DNA of 6,564 nt from assembly GCA_946479405.1 (NCBI GenBank), contig CAMLGD010000183.1, positions 1 through 6,564 on the forward strand, given 5' to 3'. This DNA is from an uncultured Vogesella sp. GTDB taxonomy: Bacteria > Pseudomonadota > Gammaproteobacteria > Burkholderiales > Chromobacteriaceae. Positions 1 through 6,564 of this stretch are shown one piece after another; the stretch's first letter is position 1; each line of letters starts with the position of its first letter. Both the position numbers and the translations under genes were made by a program. The notes beneath the pieces were generated by a model. The model saw only the letters and a program-made list of their open reading frames with translations, was not told the origin of the DNA and did not search any database.

Positions 1-22
1 CGGCACGGGCAATTCGTGTGTT

Positions 23-51
23 TTGTCATAAAGCGGTGATACAGTGATAAG
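23..51 (+). promoter_or_regulatory. Putative sigma70 promoter of phaCA
   Basis: A -35-like TTGTCA (23-28, 5 of 6 consensus bases) and a -10-like GATAAG (46-51, 4 of 6) are separated by exactly 17 bases. Transcription would start near 58, giving a leader of about 70 bases before phaC. The -10 overlaps the second of two GTGATA copies (36-41 and 44-49), which could be chance or a regulator contact. The match was judged by eye; no transcript evidence is available. Confidence 0.42.
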
Positions 52-118
52 CATGCATTCGGTAGCGGGCCGCCAGAATGACAAGTACAGGCCCCCGCCG
101 TCCACCTCGCCATCTTCT

Positions 119-125
119 GAAGGAG
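119..125 (+). promoter_or_regulatory. Ribosome binding site of phaC
   Basis: GAAGGAG lies 5 bases before the ATG at 131. It fixes the phaC start there rather than at an in-frame GTG at 44, which lies close to the predicted -10 and has no such site in front of it. Confidence 0.75.
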
Positions 126-130
126 CCCCC

Positions 131-1903
131 ATGAGTCAGGACCCAAAGGCAGCGCTGGACAGCTTTTTTGCCAGCATCTCTGAAAACAACCAGAAGTGGA
201 TGCAACAGTTCGTCAATTCGATGTCGGCAGGCGCCAACCCGGACCAGGCCGGCAACCCGCTGGCAGGTGCCTGGGGCCAGATGATGGAGAACACCAACCA
301 GTTCTTCGCCATGCAGAACAGCCTGTACCAGCAGCAGATGAACCTGTGGATGCAGTTTCTTGGCCAGGGCACGACAGCCGCCAACCAGGCCGGCCCCGGC
401 AGTGACCGCCGTTTTGCCGCCCCGGAGTGGAACGAACACCCGTTCTACAATTTCCTGAAACAAAGCTACCTGATGACATCCAAATGGATGACCGAGCTGG
501 TGGACAAGGCGCAGCTGGAAGCCGGCGACAAGGAGCGCCTGGCGTTTGCCACCCGCCAGTACATCGACGCGATGTCGCCGACCAACTTCATGCTCACCAA
601 CCCGGAAGTGGTGAAGCGCGCCATCGAAACCAAGGGTGAAAGCCTGGTTGAAGGCATGAAGAACGTGATCGATGACCTGCAGAAGGGTCACATCTCGATG
701 TCGGACGAAAGCAAGTTCGAGATCGGCAAGAACATTGCCTGCACCCCGGGTCAGGTGGTGTTCCGCAACCAGCTGATCGAGCTGATCCAGTACACCCCCA
801 CCACCGGCGAAGTGTACGAAAAGCCGCTGTTGATCGTGCCGCCGTGCGTGAACAAGTACTACCTGATGGACCTGCAGCCGGACAACTCCATGGTGCGCCA
901 CTTCGTGGCCCAGGGTTACCGCGTGTTCCTGGTGAGCTGGCGCTCCGCCACCCCGGAAATGAAACACTACAAGTGGGACAACTACATCGAGGAAGGCGTG
1001 TTTGCCGCTGCCGAGGCAGTAAAGAAAATCACCAAGCAGCCAACTATGAACGTGCTGGGTTTCTGCATCGGCGGTGTGATCCTCACCACCGCGCTGTGTG
1101 TGGCCAAGGCCCGCGGCCTGAAATACTTCGATTCCGCCACCTTCATGACCTCGCTGGTCGACCACACCGATCCGGGCGAGATCAAGGTATTCCTGGATGA
1201 CAATTTCTTCGCCAACCGCGAAGCCAAGTTGGCCGCCGGCAACGGTGGCATTGTCAGTGGCAAGGAGCTGGGCCGTACCTTCGCCAGCCTGCGTGCCAAC
1301 GACCTGGTGTGGAACTACGTAGTCAACAACTACCTGTTGGGCAAGACCCCACCGCCGTTCGACCTGCTGTACTGGAATAACGACGCGGTAGACCTGCCAA
1401 TGCCGATGCACACCTTCTTCCTGAAGGAGTTCTACCGCAACAACGCGCTGACCAAGCCGGGCAGCATCACCCTGTGCGGCGTGGCCATTGATGTCGGCAC
1501 CATCGACATCCCGGTATACATTTTTGCCGCCCGCGAGGACCACATCGTGCCGTGGCAGTCCGCTTTTGGCGGCCTGAAGTACCTGACCGGCGCACCAAGC
1601 TGCCACTACGTACTGGGCGCCTCCGGCCACATTGCCGGCTCCATCAACCCGGTAACCAAGGACAAGCGCAACTACTGGGTGAACGACAGCAAAGCAGCCT
1701 CGGCCGAAGCATGGCTGGATGCCGCCGAAAGCCGTCCGGGCAGCTGGTGGAAGGACTGGGATGCCTGGCTGGCACCGCAATCCGGCGACAAGATCAACAC
1801 GCCCAAGACCATGGGCAGCAAGGATCTGCCGCCGCTGTGCCCGGCCCCGGGCGAATACGTCCAGGCCAAGGCCATGCCGGCCCAGCTGGCGACCCTGCAA
1901 TAA
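131..1903 (+). CDS. phaC: Class I poly(3-hydroxyalkanoate) synthase PhaC
   Basis: This 590-residue enzyme polymerises (R)-3-hydroxyacyl-CoA, typically 3-hydroxybutyryl-CoA, into polyester with release of CoA at the surface of cytoplasmic PHA granules. The first 90 or so residues are a variable N-terminal region. They are followed by the PhaC N-terminal domain (about 90-260) and an alpha/beta-hydrolase catalytic domain. The lipase-like box GFCIGG places the nucleophile at Cys312. The motif REDHIVPW gives the catalytic Asp470, and GASGHIAGS gives His500. The triad is complete, and the length fits class I synthases, which work without a PhaE or PhaR subunit. The Asp-His spacing of 30 matches the Chromobacterium enzyme as I recall it (Cys291, Asp447, His477) and differs from 28 in C. 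necator. The ATG at 131 is chosen for its GAAGGAG site. phaA follows 88 bases downstream, probably on the same transcript. Confidence 0.96.
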   Translation: MSQDPKAALDSFFASISENNQKWMQQFVNSMSAGANPDQAGNPLAGAWGQMMENTNQFFAMQNSLYQQQMNLWMQFLGQGTTAANQAGPGSDRRFAAPEWNEHPFYNFLKQSYLMTSKWMTELVDKAQLEAGDKERLAFATRQYIDAMSPTNFMLTNPEVVKRAIETKGESLVEGMKNVIDDLQKGHISMSDESKFEIGKNIACTPGQVVFRNQLIELIQYTPTTGEVYEKPLLIVPPCVNKYYLMDLQPDNSMVRHFVAQGYRVFLVSWRSATPEMKHYKWDNYIEEGVFAAAEAVKKITKQPTMNVLGFCIGGVILTTALCVAKARGLKYFDSATFMTSLVDHTDPGEIKVFLDDNFFANREAKLAAGNGGIVSGKELGRTFASLRANDLVWNYVVNNYLLGKTPPPFDLLYWNNDAVDLPMPMHTFFLKEFYRNNALTKPGSITLCGVAIDVGTIDIPVYIFAAREDHIVPWQSAFGGLKYLTGAPSCHYVLGASGHIAGSINPVTKDKRNYWVNDSKAASAEAWLDAAESRPGSWWKDWDAWLAPQSGDKINTPKTMGSKDLPPLCPAPGEYVQAKAMPAQLATLQ

Positions 1904-1980
1904 TTCGCAACAGGTTCCGTGCTAGAGTGGGTATCGCCCTGTGCCATACCTACTCCAACAAGCACATAACACAACATTCT

Positions 1981-1984
1981 GGAG
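1981..1984 (+). promoter_or_regulatory. Ribosome binding site of phaA
   Basis: GGAG lies 7 bases before the ATG at 1992. It selects that start over an upstream in-frame codon at 1941, whose extra 17 residues do not belong to the thiolase fold. Confidence 0.7.
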
Positions 1985-1991
1985 AAACCCG

Positions 1992-3173
1992 ATGCAAGAC
2001 GTAGTGATTGTTGCTGCCCTGCGTACCGCCGTTGGCAGCTTTGGCGGTTCCCTGTCCAAGATCCCGGCCCCGGAACTCGGTGCGACCGTAATCAAGGGTC
2101 TGCTGGAAAAAACCGGCGTGCAGCCGGAAGCCATCAGTGAAGTGATTCTGGGTCAGGTGCTGACCGCTGGCGTGGGCCAGAACCCGGCACGCCAGGCGCT
2201 GATCAAGGCCGGCCTGCCGGTATCCACCCCGGCATCCACCCTTAACGTAGTGTGCGGCTCCGGCCTGCGCGCCGTACACCTGGGCGCCCAGGCCATCGCC
2301 AATGGCGATGCCGAAATCGTGATCGCCGGTGGCCAGGAAAACATGTCGCTGTCCCCGCACATCCTGCCGGGCTCGCGTGACGGCTTCCGCATGGGCAACA
2401 CCCAGCTGGTGGACACCATGGTGGCCGACGGCCTGACCGACGTGTACAACCAGTACCACATGGGCATCACCGCCGAAAACGTGGCCGCCAAGTACGAGAT
2501 CAGCCGCGACGAGCAAGACGCGCTGGCCCTGGCATCGCAGAACCGCGCCGAAGCCGCACAGAAAGCAGGCAAGTTCGTGGACGAGATCGTGCCGGTACTG
2601 GTACCGCAGCGCAAGGGCGACCCGGTTGCCTTCGCCAACGACGAATACATCAAGGCTGGCAGCACCGCCGAGTCGCTGGCCAAACTGCGCCCGGCGTTCA
2701 AGAAAGACGGTTCCGTGACCGCTGGCAACGCCTCCGGCATCAATGACGGTGCCGCCGCCGTGATGCTGATGACTGCCGCCAAGGCCGCCGAACTGGGCCT
2801 GAAGCCGCTGGCCGTGATCAAGTCCTATGCCCTGACCGGCTGCGCGCCGGAAATCATGGGTATCGGCCCGGTAGCCGCTACCCGCAAGGCGCTGGACAAG
2901 GCCGGCTGGAAAGTGGAAGACCTGGACCTGGTGGAAGCCAACGAAGCCTTCGCCGCACAGGCACTGGGTGTGGCTCGCGAGTTGGGCTGGGGTGCCGACA
3001 AGGTGAACGTGAACGGCGGCGCCATCGCGCTGGGCCACCCGATCGGCGCCTCCGGCTGCCGTGTACTGGTGACTCTGCTGCACGAAATGCAGCGCCGCGA
3101 CGCCAAGAAAGGCCTGGCTACCCTGTGTATCGGCGGTGGCATGGGCGTGGCACTGGCAGTAGAGCGTCCGTAA
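1992..3173 (+). CDS. phaA: Acetyl-CoA C-acetyltransferase (beta-ketothiolase) PhaA
   Basis: This cytoplasmic thiolase, normally a homotetramer in the family, condenses two acetyl-CoA to acetoacetyl-CoA and CoA, the first step of polyhydroxybutyrate synthesis. It is 393 residues long, the standard length. The acyl-accepting nucleophile is Cys88 in NVVCGSG. The GHPIGASG motif gives His349, and CIGGGMG near the C-terminus gives the general acid/base Cys379. These three positions coincide with those of C. necator PhaA as I recall them. The N-terminal half (about 1-265) carries the first catalytic Cys, and the C-terminal half carries the other two residues. The position directly behind phaC argues for a biosynthetic role. 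A degradative AtoB-type thiolase has the same motifs, so sequence alone cannot exclude that. The gene ends 18 bases before a strong terminator, and no phaB follows. Confidence 0.95.
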   Translation: MQDVVIVAALRTAVGSFGGSLSKIPAPELGATVIKGLLEKTGVQPEAISEVILGQVLTAGVGQNPARQALIKAGLPVSTPASTLNVVCGSGLRAVHLGAQAIANGDAEIVIAGGQENMSLSPHILPGSRDGFRMGNTQLVDTMVADGLTDVYNQYHMGITAENVAAKYEISRDEQDALALASQNRAEAAQKAGKFVDEIVPVLVPQRKGDPVAFANDEYIKAGSTAESLAKLRPAFKKDGSVTAGNASGINDGAAAVMLMTAAKAAELGLKPLAVIKSYALTGCAPEIMGIGPVAATRKALDKAGWKVEDLDLVEANEAFAAQALGVARELGWGADKVNVNGGAIALGHPIGASGCRVLVTLLHEMQRRDAKKGLATLCIGGGMGVALAVERP

Positions 3174-3191
3174 GCACGCTGCACTGCATGC

Positions 3192-3219
3192 AAAACCGGG
3201 GCCCTGCCCCGGTTTTTTT
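3192..3219 (+). terminator. Rho-independent terminator of phaCA
   Basis: An 11-bp perfect stem has left arm 3192-3202 (AAAACCGGGGC), a CCT loop, and right arm 3206-3216. It runs into a tract of seven T (3213-3219). Its place 18 bases after the phaA stop marks the end of the phaCA transcript. Confidence 0.9.
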
Positions 3220-3302
3220 ATTCCGCGTCTCTACCTGCGCTGCGCACGCAGAAACCCCACCTGTCCGATAGTTCAGCAATTTGCTGTTTCCCGCCGCAGC
3301 GC

Positions 3303-3340
3303 TTGCGCACGCTTATGCCGTTCCGCAAAATGAATACAAT
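3303..3340 (+). promoter_or_regulatory. Possible promoter of the aminopeptidase P gene
   Basis: Since phaA is terminated upstream, this gene needs its own promoter within 3220-3358. Two overlapping candidates are visible. One pairs TTGCGC (3303-3308) with CAAAAT (3326-3331) at 17-base spacing. The other is a better -10, TACAAT (3335-3340, 5 of 6), without a convincing -35. Either start would give a leader of only about 12-21 bases. Confidence 0.35.
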
Positions 3341-3348
3341 ATTTTGTT

Positions 3349-3352
3349 GGAG
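3349..3352 (+). promoter_or_regulatory. Ribosome binding site of the aminopeptidase P gene
   Basis: GGAG lies 6 bases before the ATG at 3359. It supports this start over the in-frame TTG at 3281, which would add 26 residues with no site in front of it. Confidence 0.7.
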
Positions 3353-3358
3353 CCAACC

Positions 3359-5146
3359 ATGAGCCAGATTCCCCAGCGCATTGCCGCCTTGCGCGCCGCC
3401 ATGCAGCAACACGGCGTTTCCGCCTGTCTGATTCCCTCTTCCGACCCGCATCTTTCGGAATACCTGCCGGGCTACTGGCAGGGCCGCCGCTGGCTATCCG
3501 GTTTCCATGGCTCGGTGGGGCTGCTGATCGTTACCGCCGACTTTGCCGGCCTGTGGGCGGACAGCCGCTACTGGGTACAAGCGGAGCAGGAACTGGCCGG
3601 CAGTGGCATCCAGCTGATGAAGATCCAGACCCTGGCCAGCACCCATCACCTGGACTGGCTTGCGGCCAACCTTGCCGCCGGCAGCACGCTGGCGGTGGAT
3701 GGCGATGTACTGGGCCTGGCCGCGGCGCGCGCGCTGCAATCCACGTTGGACGGTGCTGGCGTTACCCTGCGCACCGATCTCGACCTGCTGCAGCAGGTAT
3801 GGACCGAGCGCCCGGCGCTGCCGGCCGCACCGGTATACGCCCACCTGCCGCCCTATGCCGCCGTTGGTCGCAGCGACAAGCTGGCAGCCGTGCGCAGCGC
3901 CATGCGCGAGGCCGCTGCCGACTGGCACTTCATTTCCACCCTGGACGACATCGCCTGGCTGACCAATCTGCGCGGCAGCGATGTGAACTACAACCCGGTG
4001 TTCATCGCCCACCTGCTGCTGGGCCAGGACAGCGCCACGTTGTTTGTCGGTGCCGGCAAGATCGACGCAGCACTGGCGGCAGAACTGGCCGCCGATGGCA
4101 TCCAGCTGGCGGACTACGCTGACGCCAAGGCCGCGCTGGCGGCATTGCCGGCCGGCAGCCGCCTAATGCTGGACCCGCGCCGCATCACCCTGGGCCTGCG
4201 CCAGGCGCTGCCGGACGGCGTGCAGGTACGCGAACAGATCAACCCCAGCACACTGCTGAAATCGCGCAAGACCGCCGACGAAGCCGCGCACGTGCGCCAG
4301 GCCATGGAACTGGACGGCGCCGCGCTAGCCGAGTTCTTTGCCTGGTTCGAGGCCAACGTTGGCCGCAGCCGCATCACCGAGCTGACCATCGACGAGCAGA
4401 TCACCGCCGCACGCGCGCGCCGCCCCGGCTTTGTCTGCCCGAGTTTTGCCACCATCGCCGGCTTTAACGCCAACGGCGCGCTGCCGCACTACCGCGCCAC
4501 CGAAGCCAGCCACAGCGAGATTGCCGGCAACGGCCTGCTGCTGATCGACTCCGGCGGCCAGTACCTGAACGGCACCACCGACATCACCCGCGTGGTGGCG
4601 GTGGGCCAGCCCAGCACCGAGCAGCAGCGTGACTTCACCCTGGTACTCAAGGGCATGATCGCGCTGAGCATGGCGCACTTCCCGGTGGGTACACCATCGC
4701 CAATGCTGGACACACTGGCGCGCGCGCCGATCTGGCAGGCGGACATCGACTTCGGCCACGGCGTGGGCCACGGCGTGGGCTACTTCCTCAACGTGCATGA
4801 AGGTCCGCAGAGCATCTCCCGCTCGCAGCCGGAAGCCACCATGGCAATGCAGCCGGGCATGATCACCTCCAACGAGCCGGGCATCTACCGCCCGGGCCAG
4901 TGGGGCGTGCGCATCGAGAACCTGCTGCTGAACGTGGCCGCCGCCGACAACAGCTTCGGCAGCTTCCTGAAGTTCGAAACGCTGACGCTGTGCCCGATCG
5001 ACACCCGCTGCATCGCGCGTGAGCTGCTGAACCCGGCGGAAACCGCCTGGCTCAACGGCTACCACGCCGAGGTGCTGCGCCGCATCGCCCCGCTGGTCAG
5101 CGGTGAGGCACTGGCGTGGTTGCAGCAGGCGACTCAGCCGATCTGA
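3359..5146 (+). CDS. Xaa-Pro aminopeptidase (aminopeptidase P, M24B family)
   Basis: This 595-residue dimetal peptidase removes an N-terminal residue that precedes proline. It is probably cytoplasmic, since no signal peptide is seen at the chosen start. It has the long three-domain form known from eukaryotic XPNPEP1 (about 620 residues), not the roughly 440-residue form of E. coli PepP. A creatinase-like N-terminal domain spans about 1-145 and a second creatinase-like domain about 160-300. The pita-bread catalytic domain covers about 310-530, followed by the small M24 C-terminal domain. All metal ligands are present: Asp397 and Asp408 (DSGGQY, then TTDITR), His471 in GHGVGHGVG, Glu506 in SNEPGIY and Glu520 in RIEN. 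His467 and His480 (VHEGP) match the auxiliary catalytic histidines. The gene lies between the phaCA terminator and a convergent gene, so it is probably monocistronic. Its role is general peptide turnover, and the exact substrates are unknown. Confidence 0.93.
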   Translation: MSQIPQRIAALRAAMQQHGVSACLIPSSDPHLSEYLPGYWQGRRWLSGFHGSVGLLIVTADFAGLWADSRYWVQAEQELAGSGIQLMKIQTLASTHHLDWLAANLAAGSTLAVDGDVLGLAAARALQSTLDGAGVTLRTDLDLLQQVWTERPALPAAPVYAHLPPYAAVGRSDKLAAVRSAMREAAADWHFISTLDDIAWLTNLRGSDVNYNPVFIAHLLLGQDSATLFVGAGKIDAALAAELAADGIQLADYADAKAALAALPAGSRLMLDPRRITLGLRQALPDGVQVREQINPSTLLKSRKTADEAAHVRQAMELDGAALAEFFAWFEANVGRSRITELTIDEQITAARARRPGFVCPSFATIAGFNANGALPHYRATEASHSEIAGNGLLLIDSGGQYLNGTTDITRVVAVGQPSTEQQRDFTLVLKGMIALSMAHFPVGTPSPMLDTLARAPIWQADIDFGHGVGHGVGYFLNVHEGPQSISRSQPEATMAMQPGMITSNEPGIYRPGQWGVRIENLLLNVAAADNSFGSFLKFETLTLCPIDTRCIARELLNPAETAWLNGYHAEVLRRIAPLVSGEALAWLQQATQPI

Positions 5147-5161
5147 GCAACGCCAGCGACA

Positions 5162-5193
5162 GCAAAAAGCCCGGCATACGCCGGGCTTTTTGC
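5162..5193. terminator. Bidirectional terminator between convergent genes
   Basis: A perfect 14-bp inverted repeat has arms 5162-5175 and 5180-5193 around an ATAC loop. An A5 tract on the left and a T5 tract on the right give a U-tract to transcripts from either side. It lies 15 bases after the aminopeptidase stop and 19 bases beyond the deaminase stop, so it can end both transcripts. Confidence 0.88.
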
Positions 5194-5212
5194 TGCGTCA
5201 CTATCTAGCGGG

Positions 5213-6253
5213 TCAGAAGGCCTGCTCTTGCTGCCACTGCGCCACGATATGGCTGATGGCACGCTGCCAGTCAGCCTTTTGCGCCGGCGCCAACCAGCTG
5301 GCTTCAAAGCTGTTACGCACCAGCTGCACCACCTCGTCGGCACCCAGATCCAGCGCGCGGCGGCAAGCCAGCAGGTTGTCGCTCAGGTAGCCGCCAAAGT
5401 AGGCCGGGTCGTCGGAGTTGACCATCGCCACCAGCCCGGCCTGCAGCATACTGCGTAGCGGGTGCTCGGCCAGATCGGCAAACACTTTCAGCTTGATGTT
5501 GGACAGCGGGCACACCGTCAGCGGCATACGCTCTGCGGCCAACCTTTGCACCAGCGCCGCGTCTTCCAGGCTGCGCACGCCGTGGTCGATACGGCACACC
5601 TGCAGCAGGTCCAGCGACTCAAGCACATAGGCGGCCGGGCCTTCCTCGCCGGCATGGGCCACGCAGGGCAGCTCCAGCTCACGGCAACGGGCAAACAGGC
5701 GCTGGAACTTGGACGGCGGGTGGCCGGCTTCGCTGGAATCCAGCCCGAAGCCATCGATGCCGGACAGGTAGGGCATCGCCTGCTCCAGCACGACAAAGCC
5801 GTCTTCCTCGCTGAGGTGGCGCAAAAAGCTCATGATCAGCCGCGAGCTCATGCCCCACTCCGCCTCCGCCGCCTCCAGCGCCCGGCTGATGCCGTGGTAG
5901 GCGGTGGCAAAGGCAATGCCGCGCGCGGTGTGCGTTTGCGGGTCGAAGAAAATCTCGGCATGCACGATGCCATCGGCGTGGGCGCGCTGCAGGTAGGCCC
6001 AGGTCAGATCGTAGAAATCCTGCTCGGTCTGCAGCACGCCGGCACCGGCGTAGTACAGGTCGAGAAAGGATTGCAGATTGCTGAAGTCATAGGCGGCGCG
6101 CAGGCTGGCGATATCGGCATACGGCAGGGTGATGCCGTTGCGCGCGGCCAGGGCAAACATCAGCTCCGGCTCCAGCGTGCCTTCGATATGCAGGTGCAGT
6201 TCGGTCTTGGGCAGCTGCGCAATCAGCGCGTCGATGGGGTGCAGGGCAGACAT
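5213..6253 (-). CDS. Adenine deaminase (type 2, Aah1-like; adenosine/AMP deaminase superfamily)
   Basis: This 346-residue zinc hydrolase probably converts adenine to hypoxanthine and ammonia in purine salvage. It is one TIM-barrel amidohydrolase domain. Metal and catalytic residues are complete: His20 and His22 (ELHLHIEG), His200 and Glu203 (HAGEEGP), His224 (IDHG), and Asp281 with Asp282 (NSDDPAYFGGY). Family members are often labelled adenosine deaminase. Two stretches favour adenine: FFDPQTHTARG (102-112) and GLDSSEAGHPPSKF (170-183) resemble yeast Aah1 and bacterial adenine deaminases. Classical adenosine deaminases have a DLAGDE-type motif at the second place. The ATG at 6253 is chosen because GGAG sits 6 bases upstream and residues before it show no family similarity. 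The gene stands alone on its strand, and I see no convincing promoter in the short gap before it. The family is certain; adenine over adenosine is a probable assignment. Confidence 0.88.
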   Translation of the reverse strand: MSALHPIDALIAQLPKTELHLHIEGTLEPELMFALAARNGITLPYADIASLRAAYDFSNLQSFLDLYYAGAGVLQTEQDFYDLTWAYLQRAHADGIVHAEIFFDPQTHTARGIAFATAYHGISRALEAAEAEWGMSSRLIMSFLRHLSEEDGFVVLEQAMPYLSGIDGFGLDSSEAGHPPSKFQRLFARCRELELPCVAHAGEEGPAAYVLESLDLLQVCRIDHGVRSLEDAALVQRLAAERMPLTVCPLSNIKLKVFADLAEHPLRSMLQAGLVAMVNSDDPAYFGGYLSDNLLACRRALDLGADEVVQLVRNSFEASWLAPAQKADWQRAISHIVAQWQQEQAF

Positions 6254-6259
6254 GGATGG

Positions 6260-6263
6260 CTCC
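6260..6263 (-). promoter_or_regulatory. Ribosome binding site of the deaminase gene
   Basis: Read on the minus strand, GGAG lies 6 bases before the ATG at 6253. It decides that start against an open frame that runs 25 codons further upstream to 6328, into the tRNA terminator. Confidence 0.7.
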
Positions 6264-6320
6264 GGGCAGGTTGGCAGCAGGCGGCGTGCGCTTTGAGCAT
6301 GGTGCAAAGCGACTGGTAAG

Positions 6321-6353
6321 AAAAGCAAAAAGCCCCGATTGCTCGGGGCTTTT
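6321..6353 (-). terminator. Rho-independent terminator of the tRNA-Ser transcript
   Basis: An 11-bp perfect stem (arms 6328-6338 and 6343-6353, 4-base loop) is followed on the minus strand by TTTTT, GC and TTTT. It begins 7 bases past the encoded CCA end of the complete tRNA-Ser. It should separate tRNA transcription from the deaminase gene, whose start codon is 67 bases further on. Confidence 0.87.
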
Positions 6354-6360
6354 CACATTC

Positions 6361-6451
6361 TGGCGGAGAGGGGGGGATTCGAACCCCCGTCAGGGTATTA
6401 CCCTGAACACGCTTTCCAGGCGTGCGACTTAAACCACTCATCCACCTCTCC
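6361..6451 (-). tRNA. tRNA-Ser (anticodon GGA)
   Basis: This 91-base class II tRNA reads UCC and UCU serine codons and has an encoded CCA end (6361-6363). The acceptor stem GGAGAGG (6445-6451, minus strand) pairs perfectly with CCTCTCC (6365-6371), and the discriminator base is G. The anticodon stem CACGC/GCGTG encloses the loop CTGGAAA, with GGA at 6415-6417. A long variable arm with a CAGGG/CCCTG stem is typical of serine tRNAs. The T arm is GGGGG-TTCGAAT-CCCCC. A second identical copy starts 151 bases to the right, and both may come from one transcript. Confidence 0.96.
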
Positions 6452-6474
6452 AGAATTCGGTAACGCTGAATTTC

Positions 6475-6501
6475 ATAAAGCCGGCGTTGAACCGGCTTTA
6501 T
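6475..6501. repeat. Hairpin in the spacer between the tandem tRNA-Ser genes
   Basis: A perfect 10-bp inverted repeat has arms 6475-6484 (ATAAAGCCGG) and 6492-6501 around a 7-base loop. It sits just past the 3' end of the right-hand tRNA copy. On the minus strand the stem is followed by GAAATT rather than a U-tract, so it would be a weak terminator at best. It may instead protect or guide processing of a two-tRNA precursor. Confidence 0.6.
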
Positions 6502-6511
6502 TGAGGCAATC

Positions 6512-6564
6512 TGGCGGAGAGGGGGGGATTCGAACCCCCGTCAGGGTATTACCCTGAACACGCT
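6512..6564 (-). tRNA. tRNA-Ser, second tandem copy (partial, cut by window edge)
   Basis: The visible 53 bases cover the encoded CCA end, the 3' acceptor strand, the T arm, the variable arm and the 3' side of the anticodon arm. They are identical to 6361-6413 of the neighbouring tRNA-Ser. The anticodon and the 5' half lie beyond the window, so GGA is inferred from the identity and not seen. Confidence 0.9.

Noticed and set aside
44..130. Upstream GTG start adding 29 residues to PhaC.
   Set aside because: The extension is low-complexity ([11 protein letters not shown]), overlaps the proposed promoter and lacks a ribosome binding site. The ATG at 131 has a strong one.
26..1900. A 624-codon open frame on the minus strand across all of phaC, and similar long antisense frames over phaA, the aminopeptidase gene and the deaminase gene.
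   Set aside because: Each is in exact codon register with the real gene, so a stop can appear only opposite TTA, CTA or TCA codons, which are rare in this high-GC sequence. The products show no recognisable family, and the sense frames carry complete enzyme motifs.
1904..1991. A possible separate promoter for phaA around TAGAGT (1923-1928).
   Set aside because: The nearest -35-like hexamer, TTCGCA (1904-1909), is only 13 bases away, too close for sigma70. There is no terminator after phaC, so co-transcription is simpler.
3281..3358. An upstream TTG start of the aminopeptidase giving a vaguely signal-like N-terminus (LFPAAALAHAYA).
   Set aside because: It has no ribosome binding site and covers the likely promoter, while the ATG at 3359 has a GGAG at good spacing and begins at the family's normal N-terminus.
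6254..6320. Search for a promoter of the minus-strand deaminase gene.
   Set aside because: TTG-type -35 hexamers occur, but none has a credible -10 at 16-18 bases. Nothing was called here.
6339..6557. A 72-codon + strand frame reading through both tRNA-Ser genes (ERGGFEPPSGYYP and GGIRTPVRVLP repeats).
   Set aside because: This is the well-known false protein obtained by translating the complement of tRNA-Ser genes. The tRNA structure explains the sequence fully.
1..6564. Scan for transposons, phage genes, CRISPR repeats, toxin-antitoxin or other novel systems.
   Set aside because: All space is taken by four intact metabolic genes, two tRNA genes and short intergenic regions with terminators. 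No repeats or unfamiliar frames are left to support such a claim.

Overview
The window looks like an ordinary chromosomal stretch of a high-GC betaproteobacterium. The best guess is a Chromobacteriaceae-type Neisseriales (Chromobacterium, Vogesella, Aquitalea or a relative). This rests on the order phaC then phaA, and on a PHA synthase whose catalytic Asp and His lie 30 residues apart, as in Chromobacterium PhaC rather than the 28 of Cupriavidus necator. The taxonomy is inference from remembered sequences, not a search result.

Layout. Positions 1-130 are a leader with a plausible sigma70 promoter. Two polyhydroxybutyrate genes follow on the + strand: phaC (131-1903, class I PHA synthase) and phaA (1992-3173, acetyl-CoA acetyltransferase), closed by a strong intrinsic terminator. 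PhaA condenses two acetyl-CoA to acetoacetyl-CoA. A reductase that is not in this window (PhaB or equivalent) would make (R)-3-hydroxybutyryl-CoA, which PhaC polymerises on granules. After a 185-base intergenic region comes a monocistronic + strand gene for a large three-domain aminopeptidase P (3359-5146). It converges on a minus-strand deaminase gene (5213-6253), and a perfect 14-bp hairpin between them can terminate both. The deaminase is of the adenine deaminase (type 2, yeast Aah1-like) branch rather than classical adenosine deaminase, so its likely role is purine salvage. The right end holds two tandem minus-strand tRNA-Ser genes. One is complete, with anticodon GGA; the second is identical over its visible 53 bases and is cut by the window edge. 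The complete copy is followed by its own terminator, which separates it from the deaminase gene.

All four protein genes look intact, with full sets of catalytic residues and a GGAG-type ribosome binding site 5-7 bases before each chosen start. I saw no mobile element, CRISPR array, phage gene or defence system. The window is mainly housekeeping and carbon storage. The points worth a second look are the substrate of the deaminase, the compact phaCA unit, the tandem tRNA repeat and a few small palindromes.
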